64,000 bases of DNA from positions 1 to 64,000 of the forward strand of contig CAJQNF010000059.1 of NCBI GenBank assembly GCA_905479625.1, in the 5' to 3' direction. Position 1 is the first letter of the stretch, and each line of letters begins with the position of its first letter. Source of the DNA: an uncultured Flavobacteriaceae bacterium. Lineage in GTDB: Bacteria > Bacteroidota > Bacteroidia > Flavobacteriales > Flavobacteriaceae. Shown here piece after piece: positions 17,727 to 26,176 of this stretch. Under the pieces are notes generated by a model. That model worked only from the letters and a program-made list of their open reading frames with translations. It was not told the DNA's origin and ran no database searches. Made by a program: the position numbers and the translations under genes.

Positions 17727-17833
17727 GAAAACTATTTAATGTAATTATTAAATTCTTTACAATTGATGGCTAATTTAATGAATTGGCCTTATCCATACCA
17801 ATGAGAAAGTGCTAAAATCAGCCCTTCATTGTT

Positions 17834-19486
17834 CTATTGATATCCTTTCCCCTTGTTAAAATCGAGATACTGATTAACTGGAACTTGATTGAACACTTCT
17901 TCCGAACCATCCGGCCATTGTATGCTTAATTCATCAATGATCGAATGATCCCCTAACCCAACATGAACTCGAGGCTCATTGTTGGAAAGATAACCACTTG
18001 TCCACTGATTGACCATAACTTGTTTTTTATCTCCTGTTCGCACTGTTACTTTGGCTCCTATCCCAGATGCCAAACCTTGTTCTCCCTTTAAAGTTAACCC
18101 AACCCAGTTTTTACTATTTCCTCCATCATTTCTGAGCAGACTAGCTGAAGCGATCAAATCTACGTGTGATATGGAGACGTCCATATCTCCATCATTATCA
18201 TAGTCCCAAACAACAAGACCCCTGCCTGATCTCTTGGTCGAAAAATACGCTCCGTGCATTTGACCAACATCTTTAAAATTGCCTTTACCATCATTTTCAA
18301 GAAGTAAAGGGTACTGAAGAATAAGTTCTTCAGCCGTTCCGTTGGCAGTAATCAGGTCCAAGTCTCCATCATTATCATAGTCGAACAAAGCGGCTCCCCA
18401 GCCACCTTTTCCAGCCATGGGTCCTGCAATACCACTTGTCTCAGTAATATCCTCAAACAAGCCGTTTCCTTTATTGCGATACAATGCTCCGTATTTCAAA
18501 TCAGATACAAAAATATCCAATAAACCATCTCCATCTATATCTCCCAAAGTAGCGTGCATAGAACCAGTTTTCTGCCCTTTACTATTCGCAGCGACACCGC
18601 TGGCAATGCCTACTTCTTTAAAAGTACCTCCGTCATTTCTGAATAAAAAATTAAACTGGTGGTCATTGGCCTGAAAAATATCCATGTCACCATCATCATC
18701 ATAATCAACAACAGTCAGTCCCATACATTTAGAATCCGGATAAAGCAATCCATTCTTTTCTGTTACATCTTGAAAACGTCCATCCGCCATTTGTTCATAT
18801 AGCATAGAGGCCTGACCTTTATATTCCGAAGGATGGGGCATCATTCCCGGAGTTTGCGTCGATATATACGCCGGATCAAAAGCCAGGAAATTACCAACCA
18901 TGGCGTCTAATCGTCCATCCAGGTTATAATCCCAAAATGATACTCCAATACTCCATTTGGTAAATCCATTTAGTTTTTCGGGGCCGGCAAGTCCTAATTC
19001 GGAAGTGATGTCTTTAAAAGTTCCATCGCCGTTATTATGGTAAAACACATTCGAACCATAGTTGAGTAGATAGAGATCTTCAAAACCGTCCTGATCAAGG
19101 TCTATAGCTCCGGCTGCCATGCTCCACTGCAAATCATTTATTCCGGCCTGTTTTCCTGTTTCAGTAAAGGTGCCGTTACCATTATTTTTATACAATTTGT
19201 CGCGACTATTCTTAAACGCTGCCCCTCCCTCATCTGAAATTCCTTCCAGATAGGTCCCGCTCATCATAAAAAGATCCATAAGTCCGTCATTGTTATAATC
19301 AAAAACTGTAATTCCAGAACCACTGCTTTCAAGAATATTCTCATAAGTATAATCCCCAAAAGTATATTTGAAATCAATTCCTGATGCCGCTGCAACATCT
19401 GTAAACATTACTTTTTGCTGGGCAAGCAGCAAGACAGGAAATACCACCAGAAACAGGCAGTAAAAAAGTTGTAATTTATTCTTCAC
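17834..19486 (-). CDS. secreted FG-GAP/VCBS protein with ASPIC/UnbV domain (CRTAC1-like)
   Basis: A 550-residue exported protein (signal ends LLLAQ, about 22). At least seven FG-GAP/VCBS calcium-loop repeats of the DYDNDGDLD type run from about 50 to 440 and should fold into an integrin-like beta-propeller. An ASPIC/UnbV domain follows (about 458-545: NWVGLTLKG, GIGAKVTVRTG, GYLSNNEPRVHVGLG, LSIQWPDGSEE). CRTAC1-like proteins are extracellular and Ca-dependent, without known chemistry. It is the last gene of the nine-gene minus-strand block and overlaps its upstream neighbour by 11 bp. It is a paralogue of the 30814-32487 product, sharing ENI-ES-G-G before the first DY-DG loop. Confidence 0.88.
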   Translation of the reverse strand: MKNKLQLFYCLFLVVFPVLLLAQQKVMFTDVAAASGIDFKYTFGDYTYENILESSGSGITVFDYNNDGLMDLFMMSGTYLEGISDEGGAAFKNSRDKLYKNNGNGTFTETGKQAGINDLQWSMAAGAIDLDQDGFEDLYLLNYGSNVFYHNNGDGTFKDITSELGLAGPEKLNGFTKWSIGVSFWDYNLDGRLDAMVGNFLAFDPAYISTQTPGMMPHPSEYKGQASMLYEQMADGRFQDVTEKNGLLYPDSKCMGLTVVDYDDDGDMDIFQANDHQFNFLFRNDGGTFKEVGIASGVAANSKGQKTGSMHATLGDIDGDGLLDIFVSDLKYGALYRNKGNGLFEDITETSGIAGPMAGKGGWGAALFDYDNDGDLDLITANGTAEELILQYPLLLENDGKGNFKDVGQMHGAYFSTKRSGRGLVVWDYDNDGDMDVSISHVDLIASASLLRNDGGNSKNWVGLTLKGEQGLASGIGAKVTVRTGDKKQVMVNQWTSGYLSNNEPRVHVGLGDHSIIDELSIQWPDGSEEVFNQVPVNQYLDFNKGKGYQ

Positions 19487-22400
19487 TTAAAATTGGTTTT
19501 ATAGAATTCTGAAAAGCCTTATGACTCACCAGCCTGGTATTGTACTCATTATTATATTTTAAGAGCTCAGTTTGTGGAGGATAAATATCCTGTCCGGATG
19601 GCGGATAAGCTGCCATTCCGTGATAAGGAAGTGGTTGAACAGCATTCCCATAGGCCGTATTAAAATCTCCATCTTTCACCCAACCTACACTATGTATTAG
19701 AAAATCTCTGGTCCATCCTTCTTTTAATTCAGGAAGACTTGCAGCATCAAAATTAATGGAAGTTTCATCACCCGCATTGGAAATAATATATTGGTTGTCT
19801 GAAGCTTGAAGTAATGGCATCACATCTCCATAGCGGGTGTATCGGCCGGTTAGATCACGCCATTTTGTGTTCCGGTCTACCTGCGCATAATCAAACCAGT
19901 GAGGGCCATATCGGCCTCCTTTTCGATAGCTTTTTGAAAAGCCTCTGTAATGTAGCTCAGCGTTTTTGGCCTTCATCACATTGGTGACCAAATTATTTTC
20001 ATTTTCAGCATCCCCGAAAAATATTTCATCCCAATAAATCTCCATATTCGTACGGATACGCAAACGACGGTCTTTACTTAAAAACTTATCTTTAAGATCA
20101 ACGATCACTGTTTTGTCTTTACCCATAGGGAAACTCATGTTTGTTTCTATGGTTTGCCATTGACCTACCTGATTGATCACTTGTATGACCGGAAACTCAA
20201 GTTTTAGGGTCTCCGATTGTGAAAGTGCCACGTTAATACTCGCGTCTGTAGGAAAGATCCACCCTCTTAAAAATAAATGTAGATTTTCCAGTTGTCCGGC
20301 TTCTCCAGGATCAAGAATCAGGTCATGTGTTTTTGTGATGCCCTGATATTTACCAGGCTCCAAATTAGAGATATACTGATCATCTTTTGCAAGGATCATC
20401 GGCAACACATCTCGACCTTGACCATCAAAAGCCGTTATAGGGGCATGTTTCTTTTCTATCTGATACAATTGCATACCGGGAAATGGTGGCGGGCTAAACT
20501 GCTCAGGAACAAAAACTGCTAATTCTTTAGGGTGATCCACAGCCACTAATTCAATTTGATCCATATAGATCGTTTCCCACAATTCAGAGGTAATTTGAAT
20601 CGAGTAAACTCCATCCTTTGCCTTTAACTGGTTTGATTCTATCTTGATATAATCATCAGAAGCGGCTGAAAAAGCATATTGAGTGGTTCCTCCCATAATC
20701 CCTAAAGGCATTCCCAGAGCGCTCCTCCAGGTAATGTCTTTTACAAACTCGTATTCTTTTCCATTCCAGGTATATAAAAAAGGACACGATCCTTTTAATG
20801 TCTGAGATTCAATCAAAGCCTGATCTGAATCAGGTAGCAATATATTCTGGGGCACGCCATTTGTCCATGTAATCCTTATGATATCAGCTTTGGACCTGTT
20901 CCCCAACCCAAAATATATATTTGGATCAGTAACCACCATACTTTGATAAAGGTCCCCGGCACGCATCTCAACTTTTGCACCAATACCAAAATAATTGTTC
21001 TTGGCACTACCTGTTCTTAAACCAACAAGTTTCATATTGACGTAATGGTTCATATTGCCACCATCATTTCTCAATAATTTGATTCCTCCTTCAGAAAGTG
21101 CCAGGAGAATATCTCGATCCCCATCTCCGTCATAATCAGGCACAGCTAATTGATGGCCACTATATTGGTCCTCTGGCAGAATTTCTGATATATTCGTAAA
21201 ATCACCTGAACCTGAATTGTGAAACAGTTGCAGTCCTGAGCTATTGTTTACTTCTGGTTCCCCTAGAAGGAGTAGGTCCTGAAATCCATCATTATCAAAA
21301 TCAATGAATTCAACATCGCGAACACTTAAGTTTTCAATTCCCTGAAACATTGAAGTCATATCCGAAATTGCTTCAAATTTTCCCTCACCTGAATTCGTAT
21401 AAAGTCTGCTTTGTTTTCCTGTTAAGGAACCTATAAACACATCCAGAAAACCATCATTATTATAGTCTCCCACGGCTACAGTATTATTTCCTTTTTCAGA
21501 TCCAAGCCCTGATTTACCTATAACTTCGAATTTGCCTTGACGCTTATTTGTATATAACAGATTCCTTCCGTTTTCATCTACTGTAATCAGATCCAAATCG
21601 CCGTCATCATCAAAATCGCCAAAAGCAGCATCTAAAACATTTTTAGTTGCTTCACCTGAAAGTCCTGTCTCCTGTCCTATTTCTTCAAATGATCCATCTC
21701 CATTATTTCGAAACACTTTATTGCCTTGTTTTGAAGCCTCAAAAAGATCAAGATCTCCATCCTGATCCAAATCAAAAAATAAAGTTTTTGTCACCCCGGC
21801 CCCAGTAATTTTTGAGGTCTCAGTTTTGTCTTCAAAAATACCCTTATCAGCATTTCGATACAGCAGCGATTCATTTTCGAGGTTTATATAAAGATCAAGA
21901 AAACCATCATTGTCAACATCAGCAAATGTAGCTCCGGTTTCTCTTCCTTTGTGTTCCAGTCCAACTTCACCGGCAACATTTTTAAAACCGTCAGAAGTAT
22001 TTGAAAAGAGATAATGCTCATATGATTTCTGTGTAGCATCGTAACTTCCCACATAAATATCGGTTTTACCATCCCCGTTATAATCGGCTGTTTTTATATG
22101 AGTCGTATTTTTTAAAGCTTCATCAAATTCTTGTGAGGCCAAGGCTTGCAGTCCAAAGGTAGTAGTTACGTCTTTGAACTTTATCACTTCCAACACAGAC
22201 CTGTCATCAAGCGACTCATTGCTCACCTGCCGGTTATAGGTGATCAGCGGAAATCCTATGAGAGAACCACCAGGTCCCTTCAGCGCATTAATACCAGACT
22301 GGTATGGAAAAGAAACCTTCATATAATTATGAAATATGGTAAAACTGATCAAGGCCTTTTCCGTATCCTGCTTTTGTAATAATTTTATGGTTTGCACATA

Positions 22401-23039
22401 GTATTCTTTTGCCTCCTTGGGGAATTCCGGAAACTGCCTTTGGATAATCTCCAGGCGTTCAATCGCCTGGTCAGAAGCACCTTCATTAATCAGCAATTCG
22501 GTCAACTGCAATTGAGGAACTATATTGTCAGGAGCGTATTCTACAAGTTGTAATAAATGAATTTTTCTGTTTTCTAAAGCGGCATCTCCGTTATCAGCAG
22601 AATACATTTCAGCCAAATCATAGAGAATTTTCACATGATCTGGTTCAATTTCCAGCGCTTTTTGCAGTACTATTATCGCTTCCTCTCGCCTACCGTCCAT
22701 TTGATACACAGTAGATAGCAATAATTTTATATCAGCATCACTGGGATCGATCTTACCAGCTTTAAAAAGTTGTTTTTCCGACTCCTTATACTTCCCCATG
22801 CGGAGGTATACCAAACCCAAATTTGCATAACCCAGTTTATCATCAGGAGCAAATTCGATCATTTTAAGAAATTCGCTCTCTGCTTCTTCAAGTTTGAATT
22901 CTTCCAAATAAGCCAGTCCGAGCGTCTGGGTAGTCATTATTTCTATTGCTTTTTTTCGTCTATCAGCCTCAGACTCTTTACAGCCAAAGAAACCAACAAA
23001 CATCAATAGCAACAGACATAAAATGCTAATGTTCTTCAT
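19476..23039 (-). CDS. TPR + FG-GAP/VCBS + ASPIC/UnbV giant lipoprotein
   Basis: A 1187-residue predicted lipoprotein (lipobox GFFGC, Cys20). TPR repeats come first (about 35-235, LGYANLGLVYLRMGKYKESEKQ). About eight FG-GAP loops follow (about 300-675, DYNGDGKTD, DQDGDLDL, DFDDDGDLD). An ASPIC/UnbV-like segment comes next (about 685-760, FGIGAKVEMRAG, IIRITWTNG). A C-terminal region of about 400 residues (CPFLYTWNGKEYEFVKD to KPILSEE) has WDEIFFGD and GPHWFDYAQVD stretches that I recognise only as a conserved partner of this architecture. The protein should be anchored in the envelope facing the periplasm or surface. A candidate promoter abuts the start, so it may also be expressed apart from the upstream genes. 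Confidence 0.88.
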   Translation of the reverse strand: MKNISILCLLLLMFVGFFGCKESEADRRKKAIEIMTTQTLGLAYLEEFKLEEAESEFLKMIEFAPDDKLGYANLGLVYLRMGKYKESEKQLFKAGKIDPSDADIKLLLSTVYQMDGRREEAIIVLQKALEIEPDHVKILYDLAEMYSADNGDAALENRKIHLLQLVEYAPDNIVPQLQLTELLINEGASDQAIERLEIIQRQFPEFPKEAKEYYVQTIKLLQKQDTEKALISFTIFHNYMKVSFPYQSGINALKGPGGSLIGFPLITYNRQVSNESLDDRSVLEVIKFKDVTTTFGLQALASQEFDEALKNTTHIKTADYNGDGKTDIYVGSYDATQKSYEHYLFSNTSDGFKNVAGEVGLEHKGRETGATFADVDNDGFLDLYINLENESLLYRNADKGIFEDKTETSKITGAGVTKTLFFDLDQDGDLDLFEASKQGNKVFRNNGDGSFEEIGQETGLSGEATKNVLDAAFGDFDDDGDLDLITVDENGRNLLYTNKRQGKFEVIGKSGLGSEKGNNTVAVGDYNNDGFLDVFIGSLTGKQSRLYTNSGEGKFEAISDMTSMFQGIENLSVRDVEFIDFDNDGFQDLLLLGEPEVNNSSGLQLFHNSGSGDFTNISEILPEDQYSGHQLAVPDYDGDGDRDILLALSEGGIKLLRNDGGNMNHYVNMKLVGLRTGSAKNNYFGIGAKVEMRAGDLYQSMVVTDPNIYFGLGNRSKADIIRITWTNGVPQNILLPDSDQALIESQTLKGSCPFLYTWNGKEYEFVKDITWRSALGMPLGIMGGTTQYAFSAASDDYIKIESNQLKAKDGVYSIQITSELWETIYMDQIELVAVDHPKELAVFVPEQFSPPPFPGMQLYQIEKKHAPITAFDGQGRDVLPMILAKDDQYISNLEPGKYQGITKTHDLILDPGEAGQLENLHLFLRGWIFPTDASINVALSQSETLKLEFPVIQVINQVGQWQTIETNMSFPMGKDKTVIVDLKDKFLSKDRRLRIRTNMEIYWDEIFFGDAENENNLVTNVMKAKNAELHYRGFSKSYRKGGRYGPHWFDYAQVDRNTKWRDLTGRYTRYGDVMPLLQASDNQYIISNAGDETSINFDAASLPELKEGWTRDFLIHSVGWVKDGDFNTAYGNAVQPLPYHGMAAYPPSGQDIYPPQTELLKYNNEYNTRLVSHKAFQNSIKPILSEE

Positions 23040-23044
23040 TGGAT

Positions 23045-23052
23045 CAAAGTTA
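23045..23052 (-). promoter_or_regulatory. candidate -7 element (TAACTTTG) abutting the 1187-aa gene
   Basis: The minus strand reads TAACTTTG, an exact TAnnTTTG match, ending only 5 bp before the ATG at 23039. If used, the transcript would be nearly leaderless. It could instead be chance in this AT-rich spacer. Confidence 0.35.
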
Positions 23053-23069
23053 AGTAATAAATAGATAAT

Positions 23070-23090
23070 TGACTGAATTATTTTCAGTCA
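23070..23090. repeat. 8-bp inverted repeat in the spacer between binding-protein and TPR genes
   Basis: TGACTGAA and TTCAGTCA (23070-23077 and 23083-23090) flank a 5-nt loop, 12 bp after the stop at 23102. No T-run follows on the minus strand, so an attenuating or processing hairpin, or an operator for the promoter at 23045, is more likely than a full terminator. Confidence 0.45.
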
Positions 23091-23101
23091 GGATAGATGA
23101 A

Positions 23102-24193
23102 TTATTCCCTTATTAACAGCAGTTTTCCTGTGTTTTTTAATCTTCCCTGAGAATCAAATTGAACAGTACCTGTAACCCCTTGATAATTAATTTGCGACAT
23201 ATGTTTCTGTAAACTTTCGCGATCATTTCCTGACTGTTTTAAGGCTTCAGAGACCATCATGATGCCATCATAGGCATAGGCCGCCACTGGTCCGGACCGT
23301 ACCTTGCATTTCGTGAAAAATGCTTTTTGAAAATCGTCAGCATCAGATCTCATCCAAGATCCTGAGGTTACTTCTTTAAACTGATCCTTTGTTTCAAACT
23401 GATTCGAAAAATAATTTTCAGATGCCTGAGCTGCTAAGTTTGTATAGACAGGAATGGTTTTTCCGGATACACCATGTTGTTTCAAGAAATCTGATATTGG
23501 GATTTGTCTTCCCAGAAGAATGATGGCATCTAACTTGTTATTTTCAATTCTGGACTTTAGATCTTTTGATCCCGAAGATGGGTAGGTAATTGAAAAAATG
23601 TTCAGGTTTTCAATTCCATTTGAGGCCTCAAAGAAACTTTTTAAGGCTTGTTCAGCATCATATGTTTGGTCATTGACCACAAGTATATTTTGGAATCTTT
23701 TTTTTACACTGACCTCTTCAAGCAACAAAGTCGCCTGTTGGTCATCCGTAGGCACCAACGAAAAATACCAGGGCACATAAGCTTTGGAAAGACTGGGATC
23801 ACTTGCCCATACAGAGAGGTACGTCACTTGTGTTTTTGCGATGACTTGTTCCGCCAAATGCGAATTCCTTCCATCAATGGAACCAACAATAGCCGTAACT
23901 TTTTCCTTAAACACCAAATCAACCACCTCACTCGATCCGGCACCCCAGGCACCTTCTACAGAACGAATGATCAGTTTTAAAGGCTTTCCTTTTACGCCTC
24001 CCTGATCATTGATCTGCTTTACCGCCAAGCCAGCCCCACATGTTGCTGCCGCTTCATTCTGTTTGTTCACTAAGAGTCCAAGTGAGATATAGGTATTCTT
24101 TTCATCCCCATTCTGAGCCTTTATAACCGGTCCGGTTATGATGCACAGCGTAAGGAAAGAGATTAAAATATATATTTTACGCAAATCCTTCAA
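23102..24193 (-). CDS. LivK-type periplasmic ligand-binding protein (Peripla_BP_6), copy 2
   Basis: A 363-residue exported protein (signal ends VIKAQ, about 27) with the two-lobed type I periplasmic binding fold: LGLLVNKQN, AVKQINDQGGVKGKPLKL, IVGSIDGRNSHLAEQVI, FQNILVVNDQTYDAEQ, AYAYDGIMMVSEAL. The family binds amino acids, amides or aromatic acids for ABC import or as a sensor. No LivHMGF permease or ATPase is encoded in the window. It shares G-x-WGA-x3-EVV, GSID-x3-SH-x-A and DP-x6-P-W with the upstream copy, so the two arose by duplication. They are separated by 24 bp. The ligand is unknown. Confidence 0.86.
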   Translation of the reverse strand: MKDLRKIYILISFLTLCIITGPVIKAQNGDEKNTYISLGLLVNKQNEAAATCGAGLAVKQINDQGGVKGKPLKLIIRSVEGAWGAGSSEVVDLVFKEKVTAIVGSIDGRNSHLAEQVIAKTQVTYLSVWASDPSLSKAYVPWYFSLVPTDDQQATLLLEEVSVKKRFQNILVVNDQTYDAEQALKSFFEASNGIENLNIFSITYPSSGSKDLKSRIENNKLDAIILLGRQIPISDFLKQHGVSGKTIPVYTNLAAQASENYFSNQFETKDQFKEVTSGSWMRSDADDFQKAFFTKCKVRSGPVAAYAYDGIMMVSEALKQSGNDRESLQKHMSQINYQGVTGTVQFDSQGRLKNTGKLLLIRE

Positions 24194-24217
24194 TTATATT
24201 CCTTTAGAAATAGCTTT

Positions 24218-25528
24218 TCAATAGCCTACCATTTTTCCTGAATGAGCTCTTTCACCCAACTCAGGACTTGGACTGAATTCAAATTGTCCATTCTTAACTT
24301 CAGCCATCCAAATATCTCCAATATCATTCCAGCTTTCATCCAAGATGATCTTTCCTGTGACACCTTCATAACCTTGAAAGGATGTCAGGTCTGTCAACAC
24401 ATCTCTTATCAGCACCCGATTCAACCCTACCTTTTGCGTAGCTTTGACAATCAGATTCATCCCATCATAGGCATGAGCGGCAAACACATCCGGCTCTATC
24501 CCAAACCTTTCTATATAATCCCTTTTAAAAGCGGCTAATTGTATATTTCCTGATAAAGGATTGTAAGGACAAGTACTGATCACACCTTCGGCCAGATCAC
24601 CAGCGAGCTCAAGAAATTCATTAGAAACGATCCTGTCGGAAGCATACACCGGCTGGTTCATTCCCATTTTCCTGATCTGTTGCAAGATCAAGCCAGATTC
24701 CCTGGCATTCGCCCATATCAGAATGGCATCAGGTGACACTCTTTTAATATTACCCAGCTGCATGGAAAAATCAGTTTCTCCGTCATTAAACCGCTCTTCG
24801 ATCATCATAGGATGTCCGAGCCTTACTGCTGCTCCGGAGTATTCCATAATGCCAACCCTTCCATAGCGCGTGTTGGTCCTGATCACCGCAACGCGCTCAT
24901 GTTTCTTCTCTTCAAAAATATGGGTTGCCAGAGCATAGCCACTTTGGCGATCATCACTGATCACTCGAATTGCCCAAGGAATATTGGTTTCCGTAAAAGT
25001 CGGATCCGGATCACCTGTGTTGACCATCATGATCTCCATCTTAAGAGTAGCTCTTAGCGCAACGTGAGAAACAATATCATCAATAGATCCCAACCAGGCC
25101 CATACCTTTTCCTCATCCATTTTTACAACCTCATTGGCAGCTGCTCCCCAAAGTCCCACATCATTATGAACCATCAATACGTAAGGTAATCCCTTAAAAC
25201 CTCCATTTGCGTTGGCTTGCTCCAAGGCAAGGGTTGCTCCATTCAACATTTGTTCTCCAAGCGGCACCAGGGAAGATCCTTCCAAAGGGCCAAGAAAACC
25301 TATGCGAACCTCCTCGAGGTTATCAGGGGCCACTTTGTCTCTTCCTGCTCCATAGAATTGAACTGGTTCGATAAAATGATACTTATACGCCTCCTGGAAT
25401 TTTTGATATGGAAATAGTTTATCGGGCGTTTTTCCATATTTCAAATCCTTTTCCTGAGCCTGTAATCCCCCTAGGAGAAAAATGAAGGCCCCTAAAAAAC
25501 AGATCCAAAACCTGATTTTCGCTTGCAT
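24218..25528 (-). CDS. LivK-type periplasmic ligand-binding protein (Peripla_BP_6), copy 1
   Basis: A 436-residue exported protein (signal ends GLQAQ, about 25). An extra stretch of about 45 residues (DLKYGKTPDKLFPYQKFQEAYKYHF) precedes the binding fold. Motifs are RIGFLGPLEGSSLVPLGEQMLNGATLALEQ, GLWGAAANEVV, LGSIDDIVSHVAL, NTGDPDPTFTETNIPWAIRV, ERVAVIRTNTRYGRVG, PDAILIWANARESGLILQQI and FAAHAYDGMNLIVKA. These are full-length type I periplasmic binding protein features. It is 11 bp from the RidA-like gene and 24 bp from copy 2. With no transporter nearby it may serve a sensory or enzymatic complex rather than import. Confidence 0.87.
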   Translation of the reverse strand: MQAKIRFWICFLGAFIFLLGGLQAQEKDLKYGKTPDKLFPYQKFQEAYKYHFIEPVQFYGAGRDKVAPDNLEEVRIGFLGPLEGSSLVPLGEQMLNGATLALEQANANGGFKGLPYVLMVHNDVGLWGAAANEVVKMDEEKVWAWLGSIDDIVSHVALRATLKMEIMMVNTGDPDPTFTETNIPWAIRVISDDRQSGYALATHIFEEKKHERVAVIRTNTRYGRVGIMEYSGAAVRLGHPMMIEERFNDGETDFSMQLGNIKRVSPDAILIWANARESGLILQQIRKMGMNQPVYASDRIVSNEFLELAGDLAEGVISTCPYNPLSGNIQLAAFKRDYIERFGIEPDVFAAHAYDGMNLIVKATQKVGLNRVLIRDVLTDLTSFQGYEGVTGKIILDESWNDIGDIWMAEVKNGQFEFSPSPELGERAHSGKMVGY

Positions 25529-25539
25529 ATGATTGCTAT

Positions 25540-26133
25540 TTAGTTTGATTTACAAATGGCATAGACTTCTATTTCAACTAATAAAGTTTCCCAACATAAT
25601 CTTGCCTGAATTCCTGTACTGGCCGGAAGCGGATCAAGATTCAACCATTGATAGAAAGACGTTCTAATCTTGTTGAACTCGTCATAATCTCTCTCTATAT
25701 CTCTTAAGTAATTACTGGTTCTTACCACATCATGCCAGCTCATACCTTCTGCTTCAAGTAAATTGGTAATATTCACGTAGGTTCTCCATAACTGAGCTTT
25801 AAAATCTCCAATATGTTCTGGTTTCCCCTCCTCATTAACACTTGCAGTTCCAGAGATCAATAATACTTTATAACCCCCAAAATCTAATCTTAAAGCCCTT
25901 GAAAATGACGATGGCTTCTGGTAATCATATGCCTCGTTTATCGTATGAGGAGCGTGTACCACATGTTTTTCTATAGGAGGCCGCTCATTATGAATAGTTG
26001 GGTAAACTGATGGTGTAATACTATTCTCATCAGATAGAATACCGAGTTTTCTCATCTCAAATTTTTCTCCATCTGTTAGTTTATTGAGATCGATTAATAA
26101 TTTTCTTTCCTGAATGTCTATTGTATTGCTCAT
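25540..26133 (-). CDS. RidA/YjgF-family protein with N-terminal extension
   Basis: A 197-residue cytosolic protein, the only product of this block without an export signal. The C-terminal 115 residues carry the Rid fold: GYKVLLISGTASVNEEGKPEHIGDFKAQLWRTYVNITNLLEAEGMSWHDVVRTSNYLRDI, then ASTGIQARLCWETLLVEIEVYAI, where the Arg in the position of the conserved Rid carboxylate-binding residue is present (QAR). RidA hydrolyses reactive enamines and imines, but distant Rid subfamilies vary. About 70 N-terminal residues are extra compared with the usual ~130. Its place among redox and binding proteins hints at an amine or imine product entering the cytoplasm, which is inference. Confidence 0.8.
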   Translation of the reverse strand: MSNTIDIQERKLLIDLNKLTDGEKFEMRKLGILSDENSITPSVYPTIHNERPPIEKHVVHAPHTINEAYDYQKPSSFSRALRLDFGGYKVLLISGTASVNEEGKPEHIGDFKAQLWRTYVNITNLLEAEGMSWHDVVRTSNYLRDIERDYDEFNKIRTSFYQWLNLDPLPASTGIQARLCWETLLVEIEVYAICKSN

Positions 26134-26176
26134 AATTCCTGATTTTTATTTTTGTTCCCTATTATTATATTATTTA

